From NCBI GenBank assembly GCA_013297695.1, contig JAAFHX010000006.1, positions 1-47,913 of the forward strand: DNA of 47,913 nucleotides, read 5' to 3'. The notes below the pieces were generated by a model that did not search any database, had not been told where the DNA came from, and worked only from the letters and a program-made list of their open reading frames with translations. This document shows, piece after piece, positions 1 to 8,946 of the stretch (its first letter is position 1; every line of letters starts with the position of its first letter). The stretch comes from Rhodobacterales bacterium (GTDB lineage: Bacteria; Pseudomonadota; Alphaproteobacteria; Rhodobacterales; Rhodobacteraceae). The translations under genes were made by a program, and so were the position numbers.

Positions 1-41
1 TGTCCTTTGCCCGCCAATATGGAGGGTGCCGGGCGAAACGC

Positions 42-66
42 AAAGGGCGCCCGTCACGGGCGCCCC
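42..66 (-). terminator. Hairpin downstream of trxA
   Basis: On the minus strand a 9-bp GC stem (45-53 pairing with 57-65) closes a 3-nt loop and is followed by TTTG. It sits 27 bp past the trxA stop, so it probably ends the tsaE-to-trxA transcript. The U-tract is short. Confidence 0.6.
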
Positions 67-92
67 TGTGGCCTGCCTGACGGTCTGTCCGG

Positions 93-413
93 TCAGATCG
101 CCGACTTGATCCAGGTTTCCAGCGCAGCCTTTGGTGCGGCGCCGACCTTGTTCGACACGACCTGCCCGTCCTTGAACAGGAACAGTGCCGGAATGCCGCG
201 CACGCCCAGCATTGCCGGGCTGTCCGGGTTTTCGTCGACGTTGACCTTCACGATCTTGACCTTGCCGGCATACTGCGCGGAAAGCTCCTCCAGCGCCGGG
301 CCGATCTGGCGGCAGGGGCCGCACCATTCGGCCCAGAAATCGACGACGACCGGTACGGCGGACTTGCGCACCTCGGCGTCGAAAGTGGCATCGGTGACGG
401 GGGTGGTGGCCAT
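93..413 (-). CDS. trxA: Thioredoxin
   Basis: A 106-residue single-domain thioredoxin, the usual length for TrxA. The active-site motif WCGPC is at about residues 30-34 and the cis-proline loop reads GIPAL. It reduces cytoplasmic disulfides and is recycled by thioredoxin reductase, which is not in the window. The start is ATG with GGGAG about 7 nt upstream. It lies 58 bp after addA in the same direction, so it is probably the last gene of the addBA transcript while perhaps also having its own promoter in that gap. Next to addA is a common position for trxA in Rhodobacteraceae. The name is secure. Confidence 0.95.
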   Translation of the reverse strand: MATTPVTDATFDAEVRKSAVPVVVDFWAEWCGPCRQIGPALEELSAQYAGKVKIVKVNVDENPDSPAMLGVRGIPALFLFKDGQVVSNKVGAAPKAALETWIKSAI

Positions 414-471
414 GTGGAAACTCCCTGGCGAAATACATTGGTTCCGAACCTATGGACGGGGCATCCCTACG

Positions 472-3400
472 TCAAGGGAACCCCGCCCGCCGCAAGGCCG
501 CCATGACCAGATCGCGGGGCAGCGGCATCAGGCGCGGGCCTTCGGTCCACAGGATCGCGACTTCGACGGCGCGCCCGGGGTAAAGTGGTTCCAGCAGCGC
601 GGCATAGGCCCCCATCTGGCGCAAAAGACCCTCCGGCACGTTTCCCGGAGTGTCCGGAACCAGCCGGTTGGACTTGAAGTCGATCACGGTGACCCGCTGC
701 GGGGTCACGACCAGACGGTCGATCTTGGCCGAAAGGACCCGCGCGCCAAGCGTTCCCGCCAGCGCCACCTCGGCCTGTCCGGTGGCAAACAACGGGGCAA
801 GTGCAGGATCGTCCAGAATTGCAAGCGCCTGTTCCACCAAGGCCTCTGCCTCGGCCCCCGAACAGGCTTCCTCGCCCTGCCCCAGAAGGACCAGACCGGA
901 TGCAGCGCGGCTGTCCGGTGCCAGCGGCGGCAGATATTCCAGCAGCAGGTGAAGCCGACGGCCCCGGCGCAGCGCGGCCTCTTCCAGCCCGGGCGCGGTT
1001 TCGCCCGGCAGAACCTTGGCCCCGCCAAGGTCCGACGGGGAAAGCGGCACGACCGCCTGTCCTGCCTCGGGCGGCGGGCGCAGCGTCCAGCCGGGCAAGG
1101 CGGGAAGGGCTGCGGCCATGGCCGGCGGGTTGGGCGCAGGGTCGGGCCAGTTGCCGTGGGCCAGACGCAGCACGCCGTCGGGCAGCGCCGCGGCACCTGC
1201 CGCCGCCATGCCCGCCGCAACGATGCCGTACCAGCAATCCGGCTTGTCGGTCTTGCCCGCCGCCGCGACGATCAGCCAGGACTGGGCGCGGGTCATCGCC
1301 ACATACAGCAGACGCAGACTTTCCTCGGCTGTCCGCGTGCGGCGATGGGCAAGCACCTGAGCCAGGGGCACGGGTGTCTCGTCCGCCGGGGTGCGCCACA
1401 TCGCGGGTCCATCGCCGGCGCGCAGGATATGGTCGCGGTCCTTCGGATCGCGGTTTCCGGTATCGGGAAGGATCACGATGGGGGCCTCCAGCCCCTTTGC
1501 GCCATGCACGGTCATGACCCGGATGCGCCCGCCCGCCTGTTCCATCTGGCGTTTCACATCCACGTCATCGGCGGCGATCCAGCCAAGAAACCCGGTCAGG
1601 CTGGGAACCTCGTTGCGTTCGTAGGCAAGCGCCTGCACCAGCAGCGCGTCGATGCCCTCTTCGGCCTCTTCCCCCAGCCGTGCCAGAAGTCGCCGCCGCC
1701 CGTCATGCCGGGTCAGCGCGCGTTCCAGCAGTTCGTAGGGGCGCAGGAAATCCGACCGGTCGCGCAGGTCGTGCAGGATCGCCAGCGTCTTGGGGTGATC
1801 GGCCTCGGCGGCGCGCAGGGCGGGCCACAGATGGCCGTCGCGTCCGTGCGCCAGCCGGAACAGGGCATCCTCGGTCCAGCCGAACAGCGGAGAGCGCAGC
1901 GCGGCGGCCAGCGACAGGTCATCCTCTGGCGTGGCAAGAAAGGACAGCAGTGCCACCAGGTCCTTGACGGCCAGTTCGGCCGTCAGCTTCAGGCGGTCAG
2001 CCCCGGCCACGGGCAGGCCCGCCGCCTTGCAGGCGCGGATCACCTGGGTGAACATCGCGCCCCGTCGCTGCACGAGGATCAGCACATCGCCCGGAGTGAC
2101 CGCGCGCAGCGTGCCTGCGACCATGATCCGCTCGCCGCGCGCGACAATCCCGGCAATCGCCGCCGCCACCTGCCGCGCCAGCAGGACCGGCGGGTCGCTG
2201 TCGGCAACAAGGTCCACGGGATCGTCCCAGGCCGTGTCGGGAACGCCCTCTGCCGCAGCCAGGGCAGGCCACAGATCGACCCGCCCGGGCATGTCCGGGT
2301 GAAAGGCCAGATGTCGGACGGGGCCGCCCAGACCCTGACCGGCAAAGGTCTGGTCCACCAGATGCAGGATCGCGGGCGAGGACCGGAACGAATGTTCCAG
2401 CGCGCGGTCCTGCAACCGGGTGCCGACCTGCGCCAGACGTTGCGCGAAATCGTCCTTCATGCGGTCAAAGGCAGCCAGATCGGCCCCCTGAAAGCTGTAG
2501 ATCGACTGCTTCTTGTCGCCGACGACAAAGATCGTGCGGTTCCCGTCGCGCGCGCCCTTGCCTGCGGTGAATTCCTGCGCCAGCGACCGGATCACCTGCC
2601 ACTGGTCGGGGCTGGTATCCTGTGCCTCATCCACAAGGATATGGTCGATCCCGCCGTCAAGCCGGAACAGAACCCATTGCGCAACCGACGCGTCCGTCAG
2701 AAGAACCCGCGCCCGCGCGATCAGGTCATCGAAATCCAGCCAGCCGCGCGCTGCCTTGCGGGCGGCATAGTCCGGCAGGAAGGCGGCGGCGAAGTCGTGC
2801 AGCGCCAGCGTCCGCTCTGCCGCCATCAGCGCGACACGAAGGGGGCGCGCCTCCTCGACCCGTGTCATCAGGTCGTTCAGGGGGTCCAGAAGGGGGCCGA
2901 GCCTTGGCTGCGTGGGTTTGGTCGGCAGGGTGCCGATCTTGGCCGTGAAGGGGGCCTTCCCGCCTGATGTCAGCAGCACATCTTCCAGGGCGGCCAGCAG
3001 CGCCAGATCGCGCGGTGCCTGCGCGGCGCGCGCCAGCCTTGCGGCGGCCTTGACATCATTGGTGCTGCCCCGCGCCATCACCCCGGCCACCTCGGACAGG
3101 AGCGACGCCGTGCCCTGCGGCAGCGTGTCGGCCACCAGCGATGCAGCATCGCTGCCGGGGGGCAGGCCGAACAGGTCCAGCGCCGCAGCCCGGGTCAGCG
3201 GCGGCACCAGCCCGGCGCGGGCGCGCGCCATCTCGGCGGTCAGGGCAGTGAAATCCGCATCCGACATCAGCCGCGCCATCGCGGCCACCCGCCAGCCGTG
3301 CGGGCCGTCAGCCATTTCCTCGACGATCTCGTTGCGCAGCAGGCGGGCCGCACGGTCATCCATCTCGGTGAACTGCGGCGACACGCCCGCCTCCAGCGGA

Positions 3401-3801
3401 AAGCGGCGCAACAGCCCGGCACAGAACGAGTGGATGGTCTGGATGCGCAGCCCGCCCGGCGTTTCGATCGCGCGCGCGAACAGCCGCCGCGCCTCGGCCA
3501 GAAGGGCGGTGTCGATGGTCTGCTCGACGCCCAGATCCGCCAGCGCCGCGCGAAGCGCGTCTTCCTCCAGCATGGCCCAGCCGCCAAGGCGGCGGAACAG
3601 GCGGTTCTGCATCTCGGCGGCGGCGGCCTTGGTATAGGTCAGGCAGAGGATGCGCTGCGGTTCGGTGCCTGCCAGCAGCAGCCGTGCCACCCGGTCGGTC
3701 AGAACCCGGGTCTTGCCCGACCCGGCATTGGCCGACAGCCAGGTGCTGGCAGCGGGATCAGCGGCCAGCACCTGCCGTTCGCTGGCGTCATCGCGCGTCA
3801 T
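472..3801 (-). CDS. addA: AddA helicase-nuclease, double-strand break repair
   Basis: A 1109-residue UvrD-like helicase with a C-terminal RecB-type nuclease. It is the motor and nuclease subunit of AddAB, which resects double-strand breaks for RecA. Walker A (NAGSGKT) is near residues 25-31, a Walker B/DEAQD box (LVDEAQDTSPDQW) follows, and the C-terminus carries the nuclease core VTVIDFKSNR. The reading frame opens further upstream, but the ATG at 3801 is preferred because it overlaps the addB stop as ATGA and leaves a normal N-terminus (MTRDDASERQ). Translational coupling with addB is likely. The length is typical of alphaproteobacterial AddA. Confidence 0.95.
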   Translation of the reverse strand: MTRDDASERQVLAADPAASTWLSANAGSGKTRVLTDRVARLLLAGTEPQRILCLTYTKAAAAEMQNRLFRRLGGWAMLEEDALRAALADLGVEQTIDTALLAEARRLFARAIETPGGLRIQTIHSFCAGLLRRFPLEAGVSPQFTEMDDRAARLLRNEIVEEMADGPHGWRVAAMARLMSDADFTALTAEMARARAGLVPPLTRAAALDLFGLPPGSDAASLVADTLPQGTASLLSEVAGVMARGSTNDVKAAARLARAAQAPRDLALLAALEDVLLTSGGKAPFTAKIGTLPTKPTQPRLGPLLDPLNDLMTRVEEARPLRVALMAAERTLALHDFAAAFLPDYAARKAARGWLDFDDLIARARVLLTDASVAQWVLFRLDGGIDHILVDEAQDTSPDQWQVIRSLAQEFTAGKGARDGNRTIFVVGDKKQSIYSFQGADLAAFDRMKDDFAQRLAQVGTRLQDRALEHSFRSSPAILHLVDQTFAGQGLGGPVRHLAFHPDMPGRVDLWPALAAAEGVPDTAWDDPVDLVADSDPPVLLARQVAAAIAGIVARGERIMVAGTLRAVTPGDVLILVQRRGAMFTQVIRACKAAGLPVAGADRLKLTAELAVKDLVALLSFLATPEDDLSLAAALRSPLFGWTEDALFRLAHGRDGHLWPALRAAEADHPKTLAILHDLRDRSDFLRPYELLERALTRHDGRRRLLARLGEEAEEGIDALLVQALAYERNEVPSLTGFLGWIAADDVDVKRQMEQAGGRIRVMTVHGAKGLEAPIVILPDTGNRDPKDRDHILRAGDGPAMWRTPADETPVPLAQVLAHRRTRTAEESLRLLYVAMTRAQSWLIVAAAGKTDKPDCWYGIVAAGMAAAGAAALPDGVLRLAHGNWPDPAPNPPAMAAALPALPGWTLRPPPEAGQAVVPLSPSDLGGAKVLPGETAPGLEEAALRRGRRLHLLLEYLPPLAPDSRAASGLVLLGQGEEACSGAEAEALVEQALAILDDPALAPLFATGQAEVALAGTLGARVLSAKIDRLVVTPQRVTVIDFKSNRLVPDTPGNVPEGLLRQMGAYAALLEPLYPGRAVEVAILWTEGPRLMPLPRDLVMAALRRAGFP

Positions 3802-6722
3802 CCCACGTCCTCGGGTGCGGGCCGGTCGGTCATCGCCCATTCGCCGAACCGCGCAAGATGGTCATAATCGCCTGCCTGTTCGGCGCGTTTCGGCGACCGC
3901 CGTGCGGCATAGCCCTGCGCACGGCGGGCATAGCGCCCGATCAGGCGGCACAGTTCTTCCCAGGTGCGGGCAGTCAGGTCGGGTGTGATCTCGGTCGTCA
4001 GGACCTTGGCATCCGCCTTCAGCCCGATGTAGCTCACGAAGGCCACGGTCTGCGGTCCCAGGCGGCGAAACGCCCCGCGTTCGGCCATCGCGGCCTCCAG
4101 CAGCAACTGCTTGTCGAAATGCTCCTGTTCCTTCGCCGTCGGCACCTCTCCGGTCTTGTAGTCCAGGATGTGCAGCTTCCCGTCGGGCAGCCGGTCGATC
4201 CGGTCAGGCCGGGCAGACAGCCGGAACTCGAGGCCGGGCAGATCGACCATGCCCGGTTCCTCGATCAGAACCGGCACACCTTCGCTTGCCACCTCGCGGG
4301 CGATGAAGGCGGTGGCGACCTGTTCCAGCCGCGCCCGCCACAGTAGCCGGGCCGAAGGCCATGGCACTTCTTCCGCCAGCACCTCGTCGGCCACCGCCAG
4401 CATCCGCACCCGCGCCACCTCGGGCGGGTCGGTCACGCCGCCCTGCCCGATGAACCGGTCCAGCACCAGATGCAGCGCCGACCCGCGCGCAAGCGCATCG
4501 GGCTGCGGATGGATCGGGTCCAGCGCGCGCAGGCGCAGCACGCTGCGGGCATAGACCGCATAGGGGTCGCGGATCAGCCGCCCGATGCCGGTGACCGCCA
4601 GTTCCTTCGGGCGCGCGGCCACGGGCGGGCGTGGCGCGGGGCGGGGTGCAGGCGGAACCCGCACCTCCGGGGTGTCCAGCGCGCGGGCCAGATCAAGCCA
4701 GCCGCGCCCGCGCGCCCGCATCGCCTCTAGCGCCGCCGCTCCGCCGCGGTCGGGCAGGCCGGCCATCAGGTTGCCCAGCCGGTTCAGCCAGCGCGAGGGC
4801 ACCGTGCCCGCCTCGGCGTCGCGCACCGAACGGGTCAGCACGACCTCGGGTGCCGCCACCGCCTGCTGATAGTCCTGTGCCGACAGCCCGACCTGCCGTT
4901 CGGGCAGCAGCAATCCCGCCTCGGCCCGCATCGCGCGGTTCAGCCAAGGGTCCGGGTCGGGCAGGCGTGGCCAGACGCCATCGTTCAGCCCGCCCAGTAC
5001 CACCCGGCCCGCCCGGCATTCCCGTGCCTCGCGCGGGCCAAGGAACCGGATCAGCGGATGCCCCCGGACCGGGTCGCGCACCTCGCCCCGCGCGAGGATC
5101 GCCCCGAACAACGCCCGGTATTCGAACGGTGTCATCGTGCCGCCGTGCGGTGCCTCGCGCCCCAGATCCGCGACCAGGCGCTGCGCCGTGTCGCCTGCGG
5201 GTCCGGACCACAGGTTTCCGGCCCCGGTGCCACCCGGCCCGGCGGCCAGCGCCTCGACCAGGGCAAGGTGGCGGGCGACATGGTCGCACAGGGGCAGATC
5301 GCCCGTCTCTTCCAGCCCCGAAAGCCTTTCTGCAAGCCAGTCGGCCCAGACCCCGGCACCCGGCATGCGCTGCGCCGCCCCCCAGTCGCACAGGCTTGCC
5401 GGCGTGGGAAACACCGGTCCCGTCCGGCGCAGGCGCAGTTCAAGTTCGCGCGTGAACAGCAGATGGTCGCCCCGATCCGCCCCGCTTGCGGTCAGCGGAT
5501 GTTTCAGCAAGGCGATCAGTGCCGCCGCTGTCAGCCGCTGGCCCGGAAGGTCGGCCACATGGCGCAGCAGCCGCCCCGGGGCGGTCTGGTCCAGCCTGTC
5601 GCCCGCGCTGTCATCGGGCCGCAGGCCCCAACGGTCCAGCGCTGCCGCGACGCGCCGGGTCAGCATCCGGTCGGGCGAGATCAGGGCAATCTCGACACCG
5701 TCTTCGACGGCGCGACGCAGGATCAAGGCGATGGCCAGCGCCTCGGCGCGCGGATCGGGGGCCTCGATCAGCGTCACATGCCCGGTCGCCGCCACAAGAT
5801 CGGGCAGGTGCTGCCCTTCCGCCAGCCATTGATCGGTCACCGGGGCCGGCCGCAGGGAAAGCGACACCAGACGGTTGAAGGCCGGCCGTGCCGGGTCGGC
5901 AGAGGTCCACGGGCGGATGCCTGCCGGTGCCAGGCCGACCGCCTCGGTCAGCTTGCGGAAGCGGAACTGCGGATGATCCTCGCCCGTCATGGCATCGCCC
6001 ATCGCGGCCCAGACCGGCGCGGGCAGCTCCGCATCGAACCCCGGCAGCACCAGCGCGCCCTGCGGCAGGCGGCAGACAGCCTGCATCAGAAGCGCCGTCG
6101 TGCCGCGCGATCCGGTCGATCCGGCGACGATCACCGGATGCGCAGGAGGGGCCGCCTTCCAGCGCGCCGCAAGCGACGTGACTGCCTGCCGCTGCCGCGC
6201 CTCGGGGTCGCCCCCGGCGGCGAACAGCGGGGCCACGATGGCCAGGAATTCCTGTGTGCGCTGCCAGTGCGCCGCGTGATCCGCCACATCCAGCCGCGCC
6301 AGCACCCCGGGCGAGACGCCTTCGCCCTGCAGTTCGTCCAGAAGGTCGGCAAGACTGTCCGCCAGATCAAAGATCGCGCCGCGCGGGGCCATATCGGGGC
6401 GACGGTCCAGCAGTCGGGCCACAAGCTGCGCCATTTCAAGCCGCCGCCGCAAGGGGGGCACGGCGGGCGCAAGGCCCGGGATCGAGGGGTCGGACGCAAC
6501 ATCGGTCACCAGCCGCAAGGCCGGAAGAAAGCCCGGCCCCGAGGTCAGGAAAGCCTCGGTCACCGCGCGGCGCATCCGCGCGGTATTGAGGTAGATCACC
6601 ACCTCGGCCATCCGTTCGGGAGATTGGCCTGCCAGCCGTTCGCGCAGGCCCGCCACCAGGCGGCCGGGAAAATCCACGCCGGGCGGCATGGCGAACAGGC
6701 GCGGTCCGGGGCTGTCAAACAT
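3798..6722 (-). CDS. addB: AddB subunit of the AddAB helicase-nuclease
   Basis: A 974-residue partner of AddA. The N-terminal part is a degenerate helicase domain; I see no convincing Walker A motif. The C-terminus has the RecB-like nuclease signature KLHILDYKTGEVP. The four-cysteine iron-sulfur pattern of Bacillus AddB is not evident, as in other alphaproteobacterial forms. The ATG at 6722 overlaps the 3' end of the upstream nucleotidyltransferase by 8 bp (ATGTTTGA), whereas the longer frame would add 18 atypical residues. Its stop overlaps the addA start. AddAB chews both strands at a break and responds to Chi-like sites. Confidence 0.93.
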   Translation of the reverse strand: MFDSPGPRLFAMPPGVDFPGRLVAGLRERLAGQSPERMAEVVIYLNTARMRRAVTEAFLTSGPGFLPALRLVTDVASDPSIPGLAPAVPPLRRRLEMAQLVARLLDRRPDMAPRGAIFDLADSLADLLDELQGEGVSPGVLARLDVADHAAHWQRTQEFLAIVAPLFAAGGDPEARQRQAVTSLAARWKAAPPAHPVIVAGSTGSRGTTALLMQAVCRLPQGALVLPGFDAELPAPVWAAMGDAMTGEDHPQFRFRKLTEAVGLAPAGIRPWTSADPARPAFNRLVSLSLRPAPVTDQWLAEGQHLPDLVAATGHVTLIEAPDPRAEALAIALILRRAVEDGVEIALISPDRMLTRRVAAALDRWGLRPDDSAGDRLDQTAPGRLLRHVADLPGQRLTAAALIALLKHPLTASGADRGDHLLFTRELELRLRRTGPVFPTPASLCDWGAAQRMPGAGVWADWLAERLSGLEETGDLPLCDHVARHLALVEALAAGPGGTGAGNLWSGPAGDTAQRLVADLGREAPHGGTMTPFEYRALFGAILARGEVRDPVRGHPLIRFLGPREARECRAGRVVLGGLNDGVWPRLPDPDPWLNRAMRAEAGLLLPERQVGLSAQDYQQAVAAPEVVLTRSVRDAEAGTVPSRWLNRLGNLMAGLPDRGGAAALEAMRARGRGWLDLARALDTPEVRVPPAPRPAPRPPVAARPKELAVTGIGRLIRDPYAVYARSVLRLRALDPIHPQPDALARGSALHLVLDRFIGQGGVTDPPEVARVRMLAVADEVLAEEVPWPSARLLWRARLEQVATAFIAREVASEGVPVLIEEPGMVDLPGLEFRLSARPDRIDRLPDGKLHILDYKTGEVPTAKEQEHFDKQLLLEAAMAERGAFRRLGPQTVAFVSYIGLKADAKVLTTEITPDLTARTWEELCRLIGRYARRAQGYAARRSPKRAEQAGDYDHLARFGEWAMTDRPAPEDVG

Positions 6723-7419
6723 CGGCGGCAGCCAGCATCGCCTCGGCCTCGGCGATGCCTTCGGGGCGGCCCACATCGCACCAGCGGCCCGGATGCAGCA
6801 AGCCGTAGGCCCGGCCTTCGGCGATCATCCGGTCCCACAGCACATTCAGCGAAAAGACCGGCCCGGCGATCGCGGCAAGCCCTTCGGTCTTGAGCATCTG
6901 TGCCCCAAGATAGACGAAGCCCTGCCCGCCGGCGCGGGCGTGGCGCGTCAGACGGCCCTCTGCGTCCATCGCAAAATCAGACCGGCCGCCCCGGGGATAG
7001 GCGGCCTCGACCGGGGCCACCATCAGCAGCGCGTCCATCCTTCCGGGGTTCCACTGCGCCGCAAGGCGGATCAGCGGGTTCGGCCCGGTCCAGACCGCAT
7101 CGGGGTTCAGCAGGGCCACCGGCCCTGCGCCCAGCAGCGGCAGCGCCTGCCGCAGGCCGCCCCCGGTTTCAAGGATCATGTCCCGTTCCCACGACAGAAG
7201 AACCGGGCGTTCTGCCAGATGATCGGCGATCTGTCGGCCAAGGTAATGCAGGTTCACCACCACGGGGTCGCAACCCGCCTCTGCCGCCATATCCAGCGCG
7301 CGGTCGATCAGCGTCCGGCCTGCCACCTCGATCAGCGGTTTCGGCCGCCGCGCGGTCAGCGCGCCCATCCGCGTGCCGAACCCTGCGGCAAAGATCATCA
7401 GGGGCTGTGCAGGCCGCAT
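6715..7419 (-). CDS. murU: MurU-like sugar-1-phosphate nucleotidyltransferase
   Basis: A 234-residue NTP-transferase with the signature loop FAAGFGTRMG at residues 10-19, followed by RPKPLIEV. The AmgK/MurU pair recycles MurNAc directly to UDP-MurNAc: AmgK makes MurNAc-1-phosphate and MurU transfers UMP. This gene overlaps an AmgK-like kinase by 22 bp, which supports that assignment over a generic mannose- or glucose-1-phosphate enzyme. A second in-frame ATG at 7398 forms a TGATGA overlap with the kinase stop, but starting there would cut into the first beta strand, so 7419 is kept. The family is sure; the exact sugar is inferred from context. Confidence 0.8.
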   Translation of the reverse strand: MRPAQPLMIFAAGFGTRMGALTARRPKPLIEVAGRTLIDRALDMAAEAGCDPVVVNLHYLGRQIADHLAERPVLLSWERDMILETGGGLRQALPLLGAGPVALLNPDAVWTGPNPLIRLAAQWNPGRMDALLMVAPVEAAYPRGGRSDFAMDAEGRLTRHARAGGQGFVYLGAQMLKTEGLAAIAGPVFSLNVLWDRMIAEGRAYGLLHPGRWCDVGRPEGIAEAEAMLAAADV

Positions 7420-8411
7420 TGCGCGCGAATCCTTTCCAGTCGGTCGGGGCGGGGTTCGGGCAGCAACCGTTCGCAGATCGGGGCCAGTCCGGCAAGGGCG
7501 GGATGCTGCAGGTTATGCTGCAACTGGCCCCAGACCCTGGGAATGAGAGGAAGATACCCCGGCTTGCCCGCAACAAGGCACAGCCGCGCGAAAATGCCAA
7601 GGATGCGCAGTGCCCGTTGTGCCCCCAGAACTGCAAGGGCTGCGTCGATCCCGTCGGCATTGCGCCCCGTCAGGTCCAGATAGTGCCGCACCGCCGCCGC
7701 AGCGACCCCGGCCCCCAGATCGCGCCGGGCATCCTGGCACAGCGAGACAAGGTCATAGCCCGGCTGCCCCCTCTGTCCCAACTGGAAATCGAGCACCCCG
7801 ACCCGTGCCACCCCCGCACGCCCGGGCAGCCAAAGCAGGTTCTCGGCATGGTAGTCGCGCAGGATCAGCACGCGCGGCCCGTCGGCATGGGCGGCCAGCG
7901 CCACCCCCATTTCGGCCACCAGCGCGGTATCGCCGGGCACAAGGCCCGTGATGCCCCGGCAATACCAGTCCAGCACGGGCTGCGTGGCCGCTGCCCAGCC
8001 GGCGGCCGTGGCATCGGGCAGTCCCGGTGGCGCAGCAGCGGCCTGAACACGGGCAAGCACCTCGACCGCCGCACGATACAGCGTGACCTCACGGGTCGGG
8101 TCTGCGTCCAGTACCCGGGCATAGACATCGTCGCCCAGGTCCTCCAGCAGTAGGAACCCGCCTGCGGCATCCTCGGCCAGCACCTGCGGGGCGCTGAGGC
8201 CAAGGCCGGTCAGGTGCCGCGCCATGGCCACGAAGGGTGCGGTCTCTTCGCCCTGCCCCGGCGGTGCGTCCATCAGGACCACAGTGCCGGCGGGTCCGGT
8301 CAGCCGGTAATAGCGGCGCGCCGAAGCATCGCCCGCAAGAAAGCGCAGGTCCGCACCGGCCCAGCCCGACCTGTCGGCAAAACCCCGTGCCTGCGCCAGC
8401 CGGTCAGGCAT
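7398..8411 (-). CDS. amgK: AmgK-like anomeric amino-sugar kinase (APH fold)
   Basis: A 337-residue aminoglycoside-phosphotransferase-fold protein. The catalytic loop reads LRDYHAENLLW and the metal motif LDFQLGQ. AmgK phosphorylates the anomeric hydroxyl of MurNAc and GlcNAc in peptidoglycan recycling. The neighbours, tsaE upstream and a MurU-like gene downstream, match the tsaE-amgK-murU order known from other Proteobacteria. The start chosen (ATG 8411) overlaps the tsaE stop by 8 bp; an upstream in-frame start at 8444 would add 11 residues. A generic APH-like kinase remains possible without the context. Confidence 0.8.
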   Translation of the reverse strand: MPDRLAQARGFADRSGWAGADLRFLAGDASARRYYRLTGPAGTVVLMDAPPGQGEETAPFVAMARHLTGLGLSAPQVLAEDAAGGFLLLEDLGDDVYARVLDADPTREVTLYRAAVEVLARVQAAAAPPGLPDATAAGWAAATQPVLDWYCRGITGLVPGDTALVAEMGVALAAHADGPRVLILRDYHAENLLWLPGRAGVARVGVLDFQLGQRGQPGYDLVSLCQDARRDLGAGVAAAAVRHYLDLTGRNADGIDAALAVLGAQRALRILGIFARLCLVAGKPGYLPLIPRVWGQLQHNLQHPALAGLAPICERLLPEPRPDRLERIRAQCGLHSP

Positions 8412-8877
8412 CCGGACCCCCCGCCAGCCTCTGCGCCCAGTCACGGCTGCCGGAAAGATCGGCCTGCCGCCCGTCGCCGCGATGCGACAGCGTCAGATGC
8501 AGCGCCCCCTGCGGGGTCAGCGGCCCCAGCCGGTCGGGCCATTCCACCAGACAGATCGCGCGGCCAAAGGCGTCGTCCAGCCCCAGTTCGGTCACCTCGT
8601 CGGGCTGCGTCAGGCGGTAAAGATCGGCGTGCCAGATTTCGCAGCCGGGGGTGTCATAGGTCTGCACCAGCGTAAAGCTGGGCGACGGCACGTCCTGCAG
8701 GCTGCCGGTCGCCTGATGGATCAGCGCGCGGGCGAGGTGGGTCTTGCCCGCCCCCACCGGCCCCGACAGAAGGACCGTATCGCCGGGGCAAAGCCGGTCG
8801 GCCAGCCATCGGCCAAGCCGGGCGGTCGCCTCATCGTCCGGCAGGAACAGCGACAGAAAGGGCGGTTCGGTTGGCAT
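8404..8877 (-). CDS. tsaE: TsaE, tRNA t6A biosynthesis ATPase
   Basis: A 157-residue P-loop protein with Walker A GPVGAGKT at residues 39-46 and the family motif SPSFTLVQTY. TsaE works with TsaB and TsaD in threonylcarbamoyl transfer to A37 of ANN-decoding tRNAs. tsaD is also in this window, about 10 kb away. It is the first gene of the run down to addA, although the PAS gene 69 bp upstream has the same direction. The length is normal. Confidence 0.93.
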   Translation of the reverse strand: MPTEPPFLSLFLPDDEATARLGRWLADRLCPGDTVLLSGPVGAGKTHLARALIHQATGSLQDVPSPSFTLVQTYDTPGCEIWHADLYRLTQPDEVTELGLDDAFGRAICLVEWPDRLGPLTPQGALHLTLSHRGDGRQADLSGSRDWAQRLAGGPDA

Positions 8878-8946
8878 CGCCCGACTTTAGCGACGCCCCC
8901 GTCTGCTGCAAGCCAGTCTGCCGCAATCGGGCCTGCCGCGCGGCCT

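Noticed and set aside
7-2967. A 986-codon open frame on the plus strand opposite addA
   Set aside because: It is antisense to a clear AddA and is Gln/Arg/Gly-rich in the way typical of GC-rich shadow frames. No domain is recognisable.
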